Shown in pieces: positions 40,755 to 52,583 of a DNA stretch of 64,000 nt (position 1 is the stretch's first letter; each line of letters begins with the position of its first letter). A program made the translations under genes and the position numbers. The notes beneath the pieces are model-generated. The model was given only the letters and a program-made list of their open reading frames with translations. It had not been told where the DNA came from and made no database searches. The DNA is from Bathymodiolus japonicus methanotrophic gill symbiont (GTDB lineage Bacteria; Pseudomonadota; Gammaproteobacteria; Methylococcales; Methylomonadaceae), in the NCBI RefSeq assembly GCF_019721995.1, contig NZ_BLYC01000008.1:42501-106500 (forward strand), read 5' to 3'.

Positions 40755-41034
40755 CAGGCGCGCCATGCTACCTCACGAAATTCCGGGACTCCTGTCGCCA
40801 TAATTCGTTCACCTACGCAGCGGATGGGAGATGCCCTGAACGCCCTGCGTCCGCAACGACTACGCACAAAAGCCGCTTCGTCATTACTACCTCACTGGCT
40901 GGACGGCTATTCGGAATGCAATTCTTGCTCCTCTCGCGTGCTGCTAGCACACGTCGAATCAGCGAATTGCCCTGTCGCCTATCAGGGACTAAAAATCACC
41001 ACTTCGCTAAGCTCCGTTTCCATGATTTTCAGCG
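40755..41034 (+). mobile_element. Mos-A element at an IS66/IS1634 junction
   Basis: A 280-bp copy. The left flank is IS66 tnpC and the right flank is the start codon region of an IS1634-type transposase, so it marks a chimeric junction rather than a simple insertion. Confidence 0.93.
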
Positions 41035-41035
41035 T

Positions 41036-43297
41036 ATGTATATTCGAAGAACCAAAACAAAAAGCCTTGAAGACGGCTCAGCTTATTTCACTTACCGCAT
41101 TGTAGAATCTGTGCGTATAGGAAAACAAGTCAAGCAACGTACATTGCTCAATATAGGTGCGGACTTTACGATTGATAAAAAGTACTGGCCCTTGCTGACG
41201 GCCAGAATCGAACAATTACAGCAAGGTTTGGAACCACATCAGGAAGAGCTATTCAATTTAGCCGATGATTTAAATCAACTTCTGGAAGCAACAGCCCAGC
41301 GCTATAGCTCACTGATGACTGCAAAACTGTCATAACCGCTAGATCCAAAAACAACAACGCGAGATTTTCATCATGTCGATATTAATCATGTCGAAGCCAT
41401 TAATGCCCGTAGTATTGGTGTTGAAACCCTGGCACTGCATGCCGCACAGCAGTTACAGCTAGACGAAAAACTCATGGCGCTGGGCTTTAATAAAGTAGAT
41501 ACGGCGACGGCCCTGGGCACTATCATAGGACGTATGGTTTCACCCGGCAGTGAACTGCAAACACATGACTGGTTGCAAAATCAAACAGGCCTGGGCGAAT
41601 TACTGGGTCATGACTACGGTAACACCAGCCTGACGCGATTATATACAGTCAGTGACAAGCTACTCAAACATCAGGCAACTCTTGAATATTTTCTGGCTGA
41701 CCGAGAGCAGACGTTGTTCAATTTAAACCGCAAGATTGTATTGTACGATCTGACCAATACTTATTTTGAAGGCCAGTGCGCCCGAAACCCGAAAGCGAAA
41801 TTCGGTCGCTCTAAAGAGAAACGCACTGATTGCCCGTTGGTTACTCTGGGGCTGGTTCTGGATGGTGACGGCTTTCCATTGAGTAGTCAGGTTTTTCCCG
41901 GCAACGCCAGTGAGCCCGCGACCTTGAAACTGATGCTTGACGAACTGCGAGACAAGGATCCCTTTCATCAAATAAAGCCGGTGGTTATCATGGATGCCGG
42001 CATTGCCAGCGCTGACAATATTGCCTGGTTAATCGAACAAGATTATCATTATCTCGTTGTCAGTCGAGAACAACATGTAAAAAACCCAAGAGATCAGAAA
42101 ACTCCGGTAGCGGTCAGGGATACCTGGGACAGCAATGTTGTTGTTTATCGTGAAGTTGATCAAGAAACCGGGGAAACCCGACTCTATTGTCATTCAGAAC
42201 AAAAAGCAAAAAAAGAACAAGGTATCCGTAATCGCTTCCATGCTCGTCTGGAAGAGGCCCTGGAAAAACTGCACACAGGTCTGAGCAAAAAAGGCACCCT
42301 TAACCCATCTTCGTCACTTTCATCTTTCTAAGCCATTGATTCATCGGTTTAAGCGATTTTTTGTCGATAAATTCTCTTTAAAATCAATGGTGTTTTTTTT
42401 GAAAGTTTTGTAGTGCCATTTATATTATTTTTGTCGATAAATTCATTGACTTTTGTCAAAAAAATCATCATTATTTGAGTGTAATTTACATGCGACAAAA
42501 ATACTCTAAAAAATCCAACGTTTTATACAAAAACACAAAATCTGTAGTGCCAACTGGCTACTTTTTAAAATTTCAACCAATTGATTTATAACAACTACAT
42601 CATCAATAGTGACGAAGATGGGTTAAAAAATACGACAAAATACTGGAACGTATCGGACGACTACGTGAAAAACATAGCCGTGTTGCTGCAGATTACACCA
42701 TTAACGTTATCGCGGATGACAAAAAAAACAAAGCCATCGGTATAGAATGGTAACGTAAACCTGAAAGTGACCAAAAAGATAAGCACCGTGGTGTTTACTG
42801 CCTAAGAACGAATATCCCTGACTGGTCGGAAGAACAGTTATGGCTAACCTATACCATGCTGACTGAGATTGAAGCGACCTTTAGAAGCCTGAAAACCGAG
42901 CTAGGCTTGCGCCCTGTCTATCACAAAAAAGAAGAGCGGGTTACCGGACACCTATTCATCACATTATTAGCTTACCACCTGGTACATGTACTGCGTTATC
43001 AACTTAGATTGCAGGACATCCATCTAAGCTGGGAAAGCATTCGCAACAGGATGTCGACCCAGCAACGCATGACCATTACTTTACCCACGGATAACGATAC
43101 AATCATTCACCTGCGAACCACAAGCAAAGCAGAAACCAGACAAAAACAAATATACACTGCGTTGAATATTAACCCCGACCCGATTGGAAAAGTTAAAACG
43201 ATCGTTGATATGAAACCTGTAGTGCCAACTGGGGCCGATTGAAAAATTTAACTCATTGAAATAATGGGAAATTGACTGTATATGTCACGAAGATAGG
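41036..43297 (+). pseudogene. IS-epsilon (IS1634-type) transposase and right end
   Basis: The transposase begins at the ATG at 41036 (MYIRRTKTKSLEDGS). It carries YDLTNTYFEG and VVIMDAGIASADNIAWL, then after the M2 interruption EIEATFRSLKTELGLRPVYH, together the IS1634 DDE set. Two in-frame TAA codons (41333 and about 42751) and M2 break the frame, which otherwise ends at 43242. The right terminus CACGAAGATAGG (rightmost base 43297) is followed by TTAG and IS-alpha sequence that contains TTAG at the same place, so the element had entered IS-alpha at TTAG. Its left terminus has been lost at the Mos-A junction. Confidence 0.9.
42304..42622. mobile_element. Miniature element M2, copy 3
   Basis: A 319-bp copy inside the IS-epsilon transposase, with the 4-bp duplication TTAA (42300-42303 and 42623-42626). 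M2 has thus inserted in its likely parent. Confidence 0.95.
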
Positions 43298-43301
43298 TTA
43301 G

Positions 43302-44810
43302 CAGAGCGTCATCCTTTGTGGGCTCGTTCATGCCCAGAGTTGAAGGATATCGACTTTATTCGCCTTGGGTTATTACGCTGTATCAGTGTAGTCGATAGTG
43401 GTCGCCATTTCCTCCAAACCAATGAACAGATTTATGGCCAGCTGCTTCCCCACTCAACGTATTTTAAATCACTGAAGTCGCATAGACGAACAAGTATGCT
43501 TGAGGCATTTGAACAGCAGAGCTATCATCTTCACGCTGAAACACTGCTATCGCAAGGCATTGATTATCTTAAAGCATTCCCAGAACTTGACGAATACACC
43601 ATAGAAGCACAGGCGCGCCATGCTACCTCACGAAATTCCGGGACTCCTGTCGCCGTAATTCGTTCACCTACGCAGCGAATAGGAGATGCTCCAGCCGCCC
43701 TGCGTCCGCCACAGACTGAGCACAAAGCAGCTCAGTCATGGCTACCACAAATGGCTCTACGGCTATTCGGGATAAAATTTTAGCCTCCCTCGCGCGCTAT
43801 CGCGCACTTCGGATTGGCAAATTTCCCTGCGCCTTCTGGAGACTATCAGCCCGTCCGGGGCTGACAGCGGACGAATACACCATAGAAGCAGCGGATGGAC
43901 ATTTTATTGATCATACCTGCCATACTGAAAAAAACAGTAAGGGGAAAGTTTATGCGGCCGGGGGGATTTACGCGTTGAATCTCAGAAGTGGGTTGCTCAG
44001 ATTTCTTTGTCTGGTGACAAACGGAACTCAGAGACATCAAGAAATACCTGTGTTACGAGATCATATTGAAAAGCAAAACAAGGGAAATAACAGCTCTCAG
44101 AAACATCTCTATGTCTACGATAAAGCCGTCACCGACTTTGTCTGGTGGGATCGGCAGAAACGACATGCTAATTACATGATTTCAATGCTAAAAGAAAATT
44201 CAATTGCGACTCTGGTTGAGTCTATCCCTTTTGACTCCCAGCATGAGATCAATACAGGAGTTGAAGCATACAGTGTGTACGAAAACAAGGGCATCAAATT
44301 TAACGTAGTGGATTACCGTGATCCAGAAACCGGAAAACTTCACCGGTTTGTGACAACCTTGCCAATGACTATTAACCCTGGAGCCATTGCCATGCTATAT
44401 TTCAAACGATGGACGATTGAAAAGACATTCAATAACACTAAAAGTAATTTCAAGGAAACTAAAGCTTGGTCTTCCAATACCCGCTCACTTGAAAATCAAA
44501 TGCGCCTGACTGCAATGAGCTGTAATTTAATGCGCGTGTTTGAAGAGATTTCAAAAACACAACAGCCAGAATTGATTCATCCATCGGATAAAAAATATAG
44601 CGAGGCTCTGGAGATAAGGCAGCAACAGGCTCAAAAACGAGATCGTTTTGTGAATCCATTATTTTTCCAGGCAAGAATATCTCGTATCAGCTCGTATACC
44701 ATTCGGGCAGTTCAAAACACAATAATAACAGGAATGTCTTTACAGTGCTTTATGAGCTCTCTTGTGGCGAGGTTAGTTTTACCGCCTCAATTGATAGGGG
44801 AACACTGATG
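43302..44810 (+). mobile_element. IS-alpha copy 5, left-truncated, interrupted by Mos-B
   Basis: IS-alpha sequence begins at GCAGAGCG within the transposase (about codon 27) directly after IS-epsilon and runs to its right terminus at 44810. It is interrupted by Mos-B. The C-terminal part after Mos-B is intact and is fused in frame to the Mos-B start MATTNGST, but the first part of the transposase is lost. Confidence 0.92.
43610..43869 (+). mobile_element. Mos-B element with a 21-bp direct repeat
   Basis: A 260-bp copy in IS-alpha. Unlike all other testable copies, the host sequence is duplicated for 21 bp on both sides (43589-43609 and 43870-43890, starting GACGAATACACC and ending GAAGCA). 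Confidence 0.95.
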
Positions 44811-44918
44811 AGGGTAAGAGCAAAAAACACTAAACAAGCCACACTCTAAAAGTTCAACCAATCAGCTAGATCTCGCTAAAAAGCGATTCAATAATCAGAA
44901 CAGAGCAGGGGCCTTTGA

Positions 44919-44937
44919 GTTGGGTTTATATCCCAAC
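44919..44937. repeat. Short hairpin downstream of hemF
   Basis: GTTGGG and CCCAAC are separated by seven bases (TTTATAT). It lies about 40 bases beyond the hemF stop. There is no T tract on the hemF strand, so its terminator function is doubtful. Confidence 0.4.
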
Positions 44938-44976
44938 CCAATCTCACTTGTTAACTGGAAAACACCTTCATAAGCC

Positions 44977-45903
<927 letters not shown>

Positions 45904-45974
45904 TCATTTTCTCCTTAATGTTTTTTCCTGCGTACAAAACGGTGTTTTTTAAGTAAAATTAGCATTCTGCTTTT

Positions 45975-46718
45975 ATGATGACACAAATGAATTCACTTAA
46001 AGATACTTTATACGCGAGCCCGCTGGGTGATGTAGACGGATTTAAATTCGATAACAGCGTGGTCGATGTTTTCCCGGATATGATACAGCGTTCTGTACCT
46101 GGATACAGCGCTATTATATCTGCTATAGGCTTGCTTGCCAGCCGCTTTGCTCAACCAGATAGCGTTTGTTATGACCTGGGTTGTTCATTAGGCGCTGCAA
46201 CTCTATCCATGCGCCATAAAATTTCCGCAGCCAACTGTAAAATCATAGCGGTAGATAGTTCCACCGCCATGCTGTCGCGTTGCCAGAAGATCATCACACG
46301 AGATACTGCTGCCATTCCGGTTGAGCTTATTTGTAGCGATATACAAGACATTAAGATACATAACGCATCGGTTATTGTGTTGAACTTTACACTACAATTT
46401 ATTCCTCTGGCTGATCGCGATGCATTTATTGGTCAAATCTATAATGGGCTGCGCCCCGGTGGCTTACTTATTTTATCCGAAAAACTTATGTTCAGTGATG
46501 CAAGACAGCAAGCCTTACAGACTGAAATGCACCATGCTTTTAAAAAATCCCACGGCTATAGTGATATGGAAATCAGCCAGAAACGTGCCTCGCTGGAAAA
46601 TGTGCTTATTCCCGAAACATTTAAGCAGCATAAAGACCGCCTTTTACAGTCGGGTTTTGATAATGCTGAAGTCTGGTTTCAATATTTTAATTTTGCCTCC
46701 CTGATTGCGCTGAAATGA
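45975..46718 (+). CDS. cmoA: Carboxy-S-adenosyl-L-methionine synthase
   Basis: CmoA makes carboxy-SAM from SAM and prephenate; CmoB then uses it to modify wobble uridine 34 in tRNAs. This 247-residue SAM-binding protein has the family motifs [33 protein letters not shown] and [17 protein letters not shown]. The start could be either of two nearby ATGs (45975, or MNSLKDT three codons on). The stop overlaps the cmoB start (ATGA), so the pair is translationally coupled. Confidence 0.96.
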   Translation: MMTQMNSLKDTLYASPLGDVDGFKFDNSVVDVFPDMIQRSVPGYSAIISAIGLLASRFAQPDSVCYDLGCSLGAATLSMRHKISAANCKIIAVDSSTAMLSRCQKIITRDTAAIPVELICSDIQDIKIHNASVIVLNFTLQFIPLADRDAFIGQIYNGLRPGGLLILSEKLMFSDARQQALQTEMHHAFKKSHGYSDMEISQKRASLENVLIPETFKQHKDRLLQSGFDNAEVWFQYFNFASLIALK

Positions 46719-47689
46719 TCGACTATCAACCACTGTACGAATTACTTACTGAACGAAATGCTGAGCACTGGAGTGCAATATTACCCGACCAGATCCCGCA
46801 AAAACTTAACCCCGAAGCACATGGCAATTTCAGCAAATGGAATGCGGCTGTTGAGCAATTACCTATCCCGAAAAAACCCAGTATCCAGCTAGATAATGAG
46901 GGCTTTAAAATTGGACTGGTAGATGAGTTATCGGCACAACAGAGACAACAACTAGAAACAGGCCTAAAGAACCTATTCCCCTGGCGCAAAGGTCCGTATG
47001 ATTTATTTGGCTTGCACCTTGATACCGAGTGGCGTTCTGACTGGAAGTGGGAGCGAATAAAACACCATATTACGCCACTGGATAATCGCCTGGTTTTAGA
47101 TGTGGGCTGCGGCAATGGCTATCACTGCTGGCGGATGCTGGGAGCGGGCGCACAAATGGTGATCGGCGTTGATCCAGTGCAATTACATGTAATACAGTTT
47201 CAGGCAATCCGCCGTCTGTATGGCGCAGCGCCTGTGTATGTTTTGCCTCTCACACTGGAAGAAATACCCGAAAAAACCAATATTTTTGATAGCGTATTTT
47301 CTATGGGCGTACTCTACCACCGGCGTTCACCGATTGATCATTTAATGGACTTACGTAACTGCCTACGCAGTGGTGGTGAACTCGTACTGGAAACACTAGT
47401 CATTGAAGGCCAGCTAGGGGAAGTATTAGTTCCCGAAGGGCGATATGCGCGTATGCGTAATGTCTGGTTTTTACCCACTTGCGACACTCTGGTAAGCTGG
47501 ATGAAGCGCTGTGGTTTTATTAATATACGCGTGGTTGATATTAATCAGACCAGCATGCAAGAGCAACGCTCTACCCCGTGGATGACGTTTAATTCACTCG
47601 AGGATTTTTTAGATGCGGATAATCCGGATTTAACCATTGAAGGTCACCCGGCTCCTAGGCGTGCGACTTTTGTTGCGACGGTTAAGTAA
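46715..47689 (+). CDS. cmoB: tRNA uridine-34 carboxymethyltransferase
   Basis: CmoB transfers the carboxymethyl group from carboxy-SAM to 5-hydroxyuridine 34, giving cmo5U and widening wobble decoding. The 324-residue length matches the family. Features are [22 protein letters not shown], the SAM site [16 protein letters not shown], and [16 protein letters not shown]. It overlaps cmoA by four bases. A Mos-B element lies 20 bases downstream of the stop. Confidence 0.96.
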   Translation: MIDYQPLYELLTERNAEHWSAILPDQIPQKLNPEAHGNFSKWNAAVEQLPIPKKPSIQLDNEGFKIGLVDELSAQQRQQLETGLKNLFPWRKGPYDLFGLHLDTEWRSDWKWERIKHHITPLDNRLVLDVGCGNGYHCWRMLGAGAQMVIGVDPVQLHVIQFQAIRRLYGAAPVYVLPLTLEEIPEKTNIFDSVFSMGVLYHRRSPIDHLMDLRNCLRSGGELVLETLVIEGQLGEVLVPEGRYARMRNVWFLPTCDTLVSWMKRCGFINIRVVDINQTSMQEQRSTPWMTFNSLEDFLDADNPDLTIEGHPAPRRATFVATVK

Positions 47690-47709
47690 ATTTTCTTGTT
47701 TTCTTCGAA

Positions 47710-47965
47710 GTCAGCCCCGGACGGGCTGATAGTCTCCAGAAGGCGCAGGGAAATTTGCCAATCCGAAGTGCGCGATAGCGCGCGAGGGAGGCTAAAATTT
47801 TATCCCGAATAGCCGTAGAGCCATTTGTGGTAGCCATGACTGAGCTGCTTTGTGCTCAGTCTGTGGCGGACGCAGGGCGGCTGGAGCATCTCCTATTCGC
47901 TGCGTAGGTGAACGAATTACGGCGACAGGAGTCCCGGAATTTCGTGAGGTAGCATGGCGCGCCTG
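47710..47965 (-). mobile_element. Mos-B element downstream of cmoB
   Basis: This 256-bp copy lacks the outermost four bases (CGCT) of the E3 end; otherwise it is a standard Mos-B. Both flanks are unique. Confidence 0.9.
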
Positions 47966-48042
47966 CCGAAGTACTTTAAGCTAGAATTTTATGAATCCTC
48001 TAAGATGCTGGGTTTCGTTTTTATTGCTGCGCAAAAAAAAAA

Positions 48043-48413
48043 CTAACCCATATATGGACTCCTCGTTTATTGCAAGCCAAGTTTTACATAATTGATGCTA
48101 ATAACAGTGAACAAGATTGCAGCCATATATTCGGTCTCTAACAGAGGCTTTTTGCCTCAGGACTCCTGATGAATCTATTCGCATACTTTTTGACCCTACC
48201 AGCCTAACGGTCTCGCAATGGACTCTCTGGGTTGCAAGGGTTCTGTAAAAGTATCGGTCTGACCTGTTGTTGTCATCAATATTGGTTAACTTGCCTCCGC
48301 AATCTTGGTTACTCGGTTATCTCAGGGTTATCCACGCTTTGTCCACAGACGAAGAGCCCTCCTAGCTCGCAGTCGGTGGGCAAAGGGTGGGTAACCCTGC
48401 TTATGCACTCTAA
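48043..48413 (-). ncRNA. Putative seekRNA/bridge-RNA region of IS-delta copy 2
   Basis: This is the same 371-bp non-coding segment as at 23417-23787, differing at only a few positions. Its conservation without any reading frame supports an RNA role in target choice. Confidence 0.55.
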
Positions 48414-49426
48414 CTATGTCAGAGCTGCATCATATTCTTTATCCTGACTCGCCATCGCCCACAGTATTCGGGCATTTTTATTGGCCAGCGCAACGGCGGC
48501 TTTATTAAATCCACGCCGCTCAATGAGTGCTTGTAGCCATAGGCTTAATTTATCTTTTTTACCACTACAGCGCTTTAACACCGATCGTGCTCCATGAATT
48601 AACATCGTACGAATATAGCGGTTACCTCGCTTACTAATTCCTAAATAAACCTGATTATCACCACTGCTATGTTGTCTCGGAACAATCCCTAAGCTGGCTG
48701 CATAATCTCGGCTACTCTGATAGCTTTTACCTGCCCCTATGTCTGAGGCAATGATGGTGGCTGTTATTGCCCCAATACCTGGCACATCAAGAAAACGCTG
48801 GCTTAACTGATTGCTATTACATAGCCGGCTAATACGTCTGTCCTGTTGTTTAATCTCTTCATCTAGTGCAACTAGTTTTTCATATTGCTCAGCAAACATT
48901 TCCCGACTTAAATCAGTCAAATCATTGTCGCTATCTTCTAAAATCAACGGTAATTCTACTCTTACTTTCTTTATACCTTTAGGAATAACAATGCCTCTTT
49001 CACTGAGTAGCCCTCGCACTTGATTAACCAGCGCAGTACGTTTGTCAACAAGGCCTTCACGTATTCTATGAACGAGTTGAATGTCTTGCTGTTCAATCGT
49101 TTTTATCGACACTGTGCGCTTATTTGGACGGGTAACCGCATCAAATATAGCAGCGGCATCATTAAAGTCATTTTTGTTCCCCACAACAAAACCCTTTACA
49201 TAACGGGCATTAAGAAAAATGACTTCATGCCCTTGTTTAGTTAACTCTCTTGCCCAGTGATGAGCTCCGCCACAGGCTTCTATTCCAATTAAGCTCACTG
49301 GATAATTTGCAAAAAATATTAAAAGCTCAGCTCGTTTTAGCTTTTTCTCTCGATGTTCAAGTTTTTGATATTGAGAAGGTAAAATCAGGTATTCTGAGGT
49401 TGTTGTAATTTTATCGGTGTAAGCCC

Positions 49427-51114
49427 ATGTTAATGAATGCCCCAGCCACCTTTATCCAAAGCTATATTGACGATTTAAATGATGCGCTCAATCAGCTAAA
49501 ACCCGGAGCCGCTTTGACACGGATTCAAGCCGCTTGGTTGGGCACTTGTTTAACGGGCATACTGCTAATGAACTCTGTTTGCTGGGCTAAGTTTGAGCGA
49601 GCAAGCCTTGGAGATTGCAAAGTAGCCGCATTATCCTGGGTGTTTCGTAAAGCAAGTATACCCTGGGACTGGTTGCTACGGGTGAGTGTGGTCTTAATTT
49701 TAAAACGTTATGGCATTACTGAAGGTGTGTTGGCCTTTGATGAATCAGACCGAGCACGATCTAAGTCTACAAAACGTATTTATAAGGTTTACAAGCAGAA
49801 ACACAAAGGCTCCGGCGGGTATGTTAATGGACAAACGATAGTATTATTGCTGCTAGTTACCTCATCCATTACAGTGCCTGTCGGTTTTTTCTTTTATATG
49901 CCGGATCCAGCCTTCAGGCGCGCCATGCTACCTCACGAAATTCCGGGACTCCTGTCGCCATAATTCGTTCACCTACGCAGCGGATGGGAGATGCCCTGAA
50001 CGCCCTGCGTCCGCAACGACTACGCACAAAAGCCGCTTCGTCATTACTACCTCACTGGCTGGACGGCTATTCGGAATGCAATTCTTGCTCCTCTCGCGTG
50101 CTGCTAGCACACGTCGAATCAGCGAATCGCCCTGTCGCCTATCAGGGACTAAAAATCACCACTTCGCTAAGCTCCGTTTCCATGATTTTCAGCGAAAGCA
50201 GTGGGATAAAGAAGATAAACGGTTGAAAAAGAGCGGTATAGCAAAAAAATATCGGCCTATTAAGCCTGAACGTGACAGTGCCTACCCGACCAAAACAGAG
50301 ATTGCATTAGGCTTATTAAAAGAGTTTAAAGTTGCGCATAGCCTGATTAAAATTAAAGGCGTACTGGCTTGATGCGCTGTATGGTGAAAAAGCCTTTATG
50401 GACGAAGCCGCTAAAGAATCTGGAGGCTCGCAGGTGATTAGCCAATTACGTAAAAACCAAAATATTGAATATAGAGGTAGAATAAGGTCAGTCGAGAGCT
50501 ACTTTAATTCGATTAACAAAGGCATTGATCAGATAATACGTGTACGTGGCGGCAAAGAGATTAAAGTGACTGTCAGCAGTGCACGATTGAAGGTGAGTTC
50601 TCACAGTAAAAAACGCTTTGTCATTGCCTTAAAATATGACGGTGAAAACGACTATCGCTATTTAGTGGCGACAGACCTGACTTGGCGCACACAAGATATT
50701 ATTCAAGCCTATACGTTGAGATGGCTGATTGAGGTTTTCTTTGAGGACTGGAAGCTTTATGAAGGATGGGGGCGTGAGGCCAAACAATTAGATGAAGAGG
50801 GATCAAGCCGTGGCCTGATTCTGAGTCTTTTGTTTGACCATTGCCTTCTCCTTCACCCAGAGCAAATAGCCCGCATTGAAAGCAAACTACCTGCGTATAC
50901 CGTAGGAAGCTTACAGCGCAAGTCTCAAATGGATGTACTGCTTGAGTTCATCACGTCATTGCTAGAGTTTCCAGATCCTGGTGATAAGCTGAAAGAGTTA
51001 GGTGAATTAATAAAGGATGTGTTTCAACTGATGCCATCAGGAAAACATATGATTGGCAGAGATTTAGGGCGCTTAGGGCCAACAGCATCATTAAAGTATT
51101 GTTCTACTGGGTGA
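49427..51114 (+). pseudogene. IS4-type transposase of IS-beta copy 3
   Basis: The frame starts MLMNAPATF at 49427, runs to the Mos-A at 49915, resumes at 50195, shifts at about 50369 and continues with MDEAAKESGGSQV to the normal C-terminus at 51114. Catalytic motifs are present but cannot be translated as one protein. Confidence 0.93.
49915..50194 (+). mobile_element. Mos-A element in IS-beta
   Basis: A 280-bp copy. The host reads CCAGCCTT | AAAGCAGTGG across it, exactly as in the intact IS-beta at about 60560: zero target duplication. Confidence 0.96.
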
Positions 51115-51344
51115 AGGTAAGAGTTTGATGGCAATGGGATGGAAAAACTTGAACATCGAGTAACAGGTTGTGATTTTTTTTCATCAAATGTATACATGTG
51201 AAAAATATTTTTTGCTATATCCAATCCAATTACGCTATTATTCATGTCGGGCTCCTCTTTGCTCCGTTATTACTCTTAGGTGCATTATGACACTGTTGGT
51301 GGGAGAGGAGTCCATATCATCAGCCTACGCAAAGAATCTTACAC

Positions 51345-52574
51345 TTACATCGCATTAGCCTGATTGATCACCTGCGTAGAAGCCAGCTCCAGACCTAATT
51401 TATAACATTCGCTGGCACGTTCCTGATCACCTTCCGAGGCAAGAAAGTTACCAAGGATGCGATACGCCTCAACAGTCGGCTCCACGCCTATGCTTTTAGC
51501 CAGGTATTTTTTAGCTTTCTCGGAAAATTCGCATTTGATGGCAATTTTACCTAAGACACGCAACAAGATCGCATCATTACCATGTTGCAATAGCCATTTC
51601 TCTGCTATTTCCAGTTGCCCGCGAAAATCTATCGACTGTACACTGCCGAATAAAACCAACAGCGTCATATCCCATTTATTATTTAAAGACTTAACTAGCT
51701 CGTTTTCAATTTTAGCACCGGCACCAGCTTCAATCATTGCCGCGTAATAAATGGCCGGCACTCCCGACATGGTTTTAACATGCGCGGGAACATTCGCCCA
51801 GAGCTCCTCAATTTCCCGTGGATCTTCGTGTTCCGCAGCTTCTTTAAGTAAAACGCTATAGGTCTCTACTTCTAATAACCTTACTTCGGCTTCCATAAAA
51901 ACCTTGTTCTCATGAAAAGCCGGCAGCAAGGAGCGGATCGCTTTCCAGTCGCCTAACTGCTGATAGGTTTGATGCAGTAGCTTTAAAACGCTGGCATGTG
52001 AAGAGTCGATGGAATGTAGTTTAGTTAAAGTTTCTAGCGCCTCGTCAAATTGCTTTTGAGATAAATGCAGTTCTGCTTTGGTCAAGCCTACAGCAACTTC
52101 CGATCCTGGCGCACCTTTGGTTGCGCGTTGTAAATATTCATCACGCTTGTCCATTGCCCCACGAGAATGTGCTGCACGGGCAGCCGTTAAATAATGGATT
52201 AATGGCGCACCACTATTTGAAGCATGTTTTATTAACGTGCGCTCTGCTCGTTCCCAATTACCTTCTGCCGAATCAACCAGACCTGCAATTAAAGCATCTT
52301 GTGAGCGGTTAAACTTAATGGATTTACCCCGCTGCCTAATCCTGCCTGGAAGCCGAAAAAGCCAGCCGAGGATTCTAAACAAAACATAAAAAACAAAAAA
52401 GCTGATAATAAGCCCGACAATAAAGACTATCAGCGATGTTTCCATCGCCCAATGCCCGACACCTATTAGCACATAGCCCGGGTCATTATACTGCAGCATC
52501 CACTCGTGCACGATAAATGCAATACCCAGTGCTGCGGCTAACGTTCCCAGAAAAAATAAAATATTTTTCATCAT
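51345..52574 (-). CDS. hemY: HemY-like haem-biosynthesis-associated TPR protein
   Basis: This 409-residue inner-membrane protein has two N-terminal hydrophobic spans (about 4-22 and 42-64), a basic stretch RLPGRIRQRGKSIKF and then a long cytoplasmic helical-repeat region of TPR type. It is the last gene of hemC-hemD-hemX-hemY, nine bases after hemX. In the gammaproteobacteria this HemY is not the protoporphyrinogen oxidase of the same name; its exact role is uncertain. The stop lies 16 bases from the end of IS-delta, so the IS has landed just beyond the operon. Confidence 0.92.
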   Translation of the reverse strand: MMKNILFFLGTLAAALGIAFIVHEWMLQYNDPGYVLIGVGHWAMETSLIVFIVGLIISFFVFYVLFRILGWLFRLPGRIRQRGKSIKFNRSQDALIAGLVDSAEGNWERAERTLIKHASNSGAPLIHYLTAARAAHSRGAMDKRDEYLQRATKGAPGSEVAVGLTKAELHLSQKQFDEALETLTKLHSIDSSHASVLKLLHQTYQQLGDWKAIRSLLPAFHENKVFMEAEVRLLEVETYSVLLKEAAEHEDPREIEELWANVPAHVKTMSGVPAIYYAAMIEAGAGAKIENELVKSLNNKWDMTLLVLFGSVQSIDFRGQLEIAEKWLLQHGNDAILLRVLGKIAIKCEFSEKAKKYLAKSIGVEPTVEAYRILGNFLASEGDQERASECYKLGLELASTQVINQANAM

Positions 52575-52583
52575 TAGTCTCCC

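Larger units (their letters stand above)
49349..51160 (+). mobile_element. IS-beta copy 3, interrupted by Mos-A and frameshifted
   Basis: Both termini are present. The length is 1812 bp: 1531 plus the 280-bp Mos-A plus one extra T near 50369 (GGCTTGATGCG instead of GGCTGATGCG) that shifts the transposase frame. The IS-delta host is continuous across it (TTTTTCT | TAACAGG), so the usual 5-bp duplication is missing here. Confidence 0.93.
48414..51245 (-). pseudogene. IS1111/IS110-type transposase, split by IS-beta
   Basis: The C-terminal part (48414-49348) is undamaged and covers the region broken by M3 in copy 1, including PKGIKKVRVELPLILEDS. The N-terminal 28 codons (51161-51245) lie beyond IS-beta. 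Rejoining gives a complete transposase. An internal ATG at 49298 would give a 294-residue protein that lacks the first catalytic Asp. Confidence 0.93.
48043..51328 (-). mobile_element. IS-delta copy 2 (IS1111-type), interrupted by IS-beta
   Basis: This is a full IS-delta in reverse orientation, with right end near CTAACCC at 48043 and left end near CAGCCTAC at 51328. IS-beta occupies 49349-51160. Outside the right end lies a REP-like AACCCAGCAT half (as the inverse ATGCTGGGTT at 48006-48015), as in copy 1. Confidence 0.92.

Noticed and set aside
41474-42331. A separate 285-codon gene in IS-epsilon
   Set aside because: It is in the same frame as the upstream piece from 41036 and separated only by a nonsense codon, so it is the middle of one broken IS1634-type transposase.
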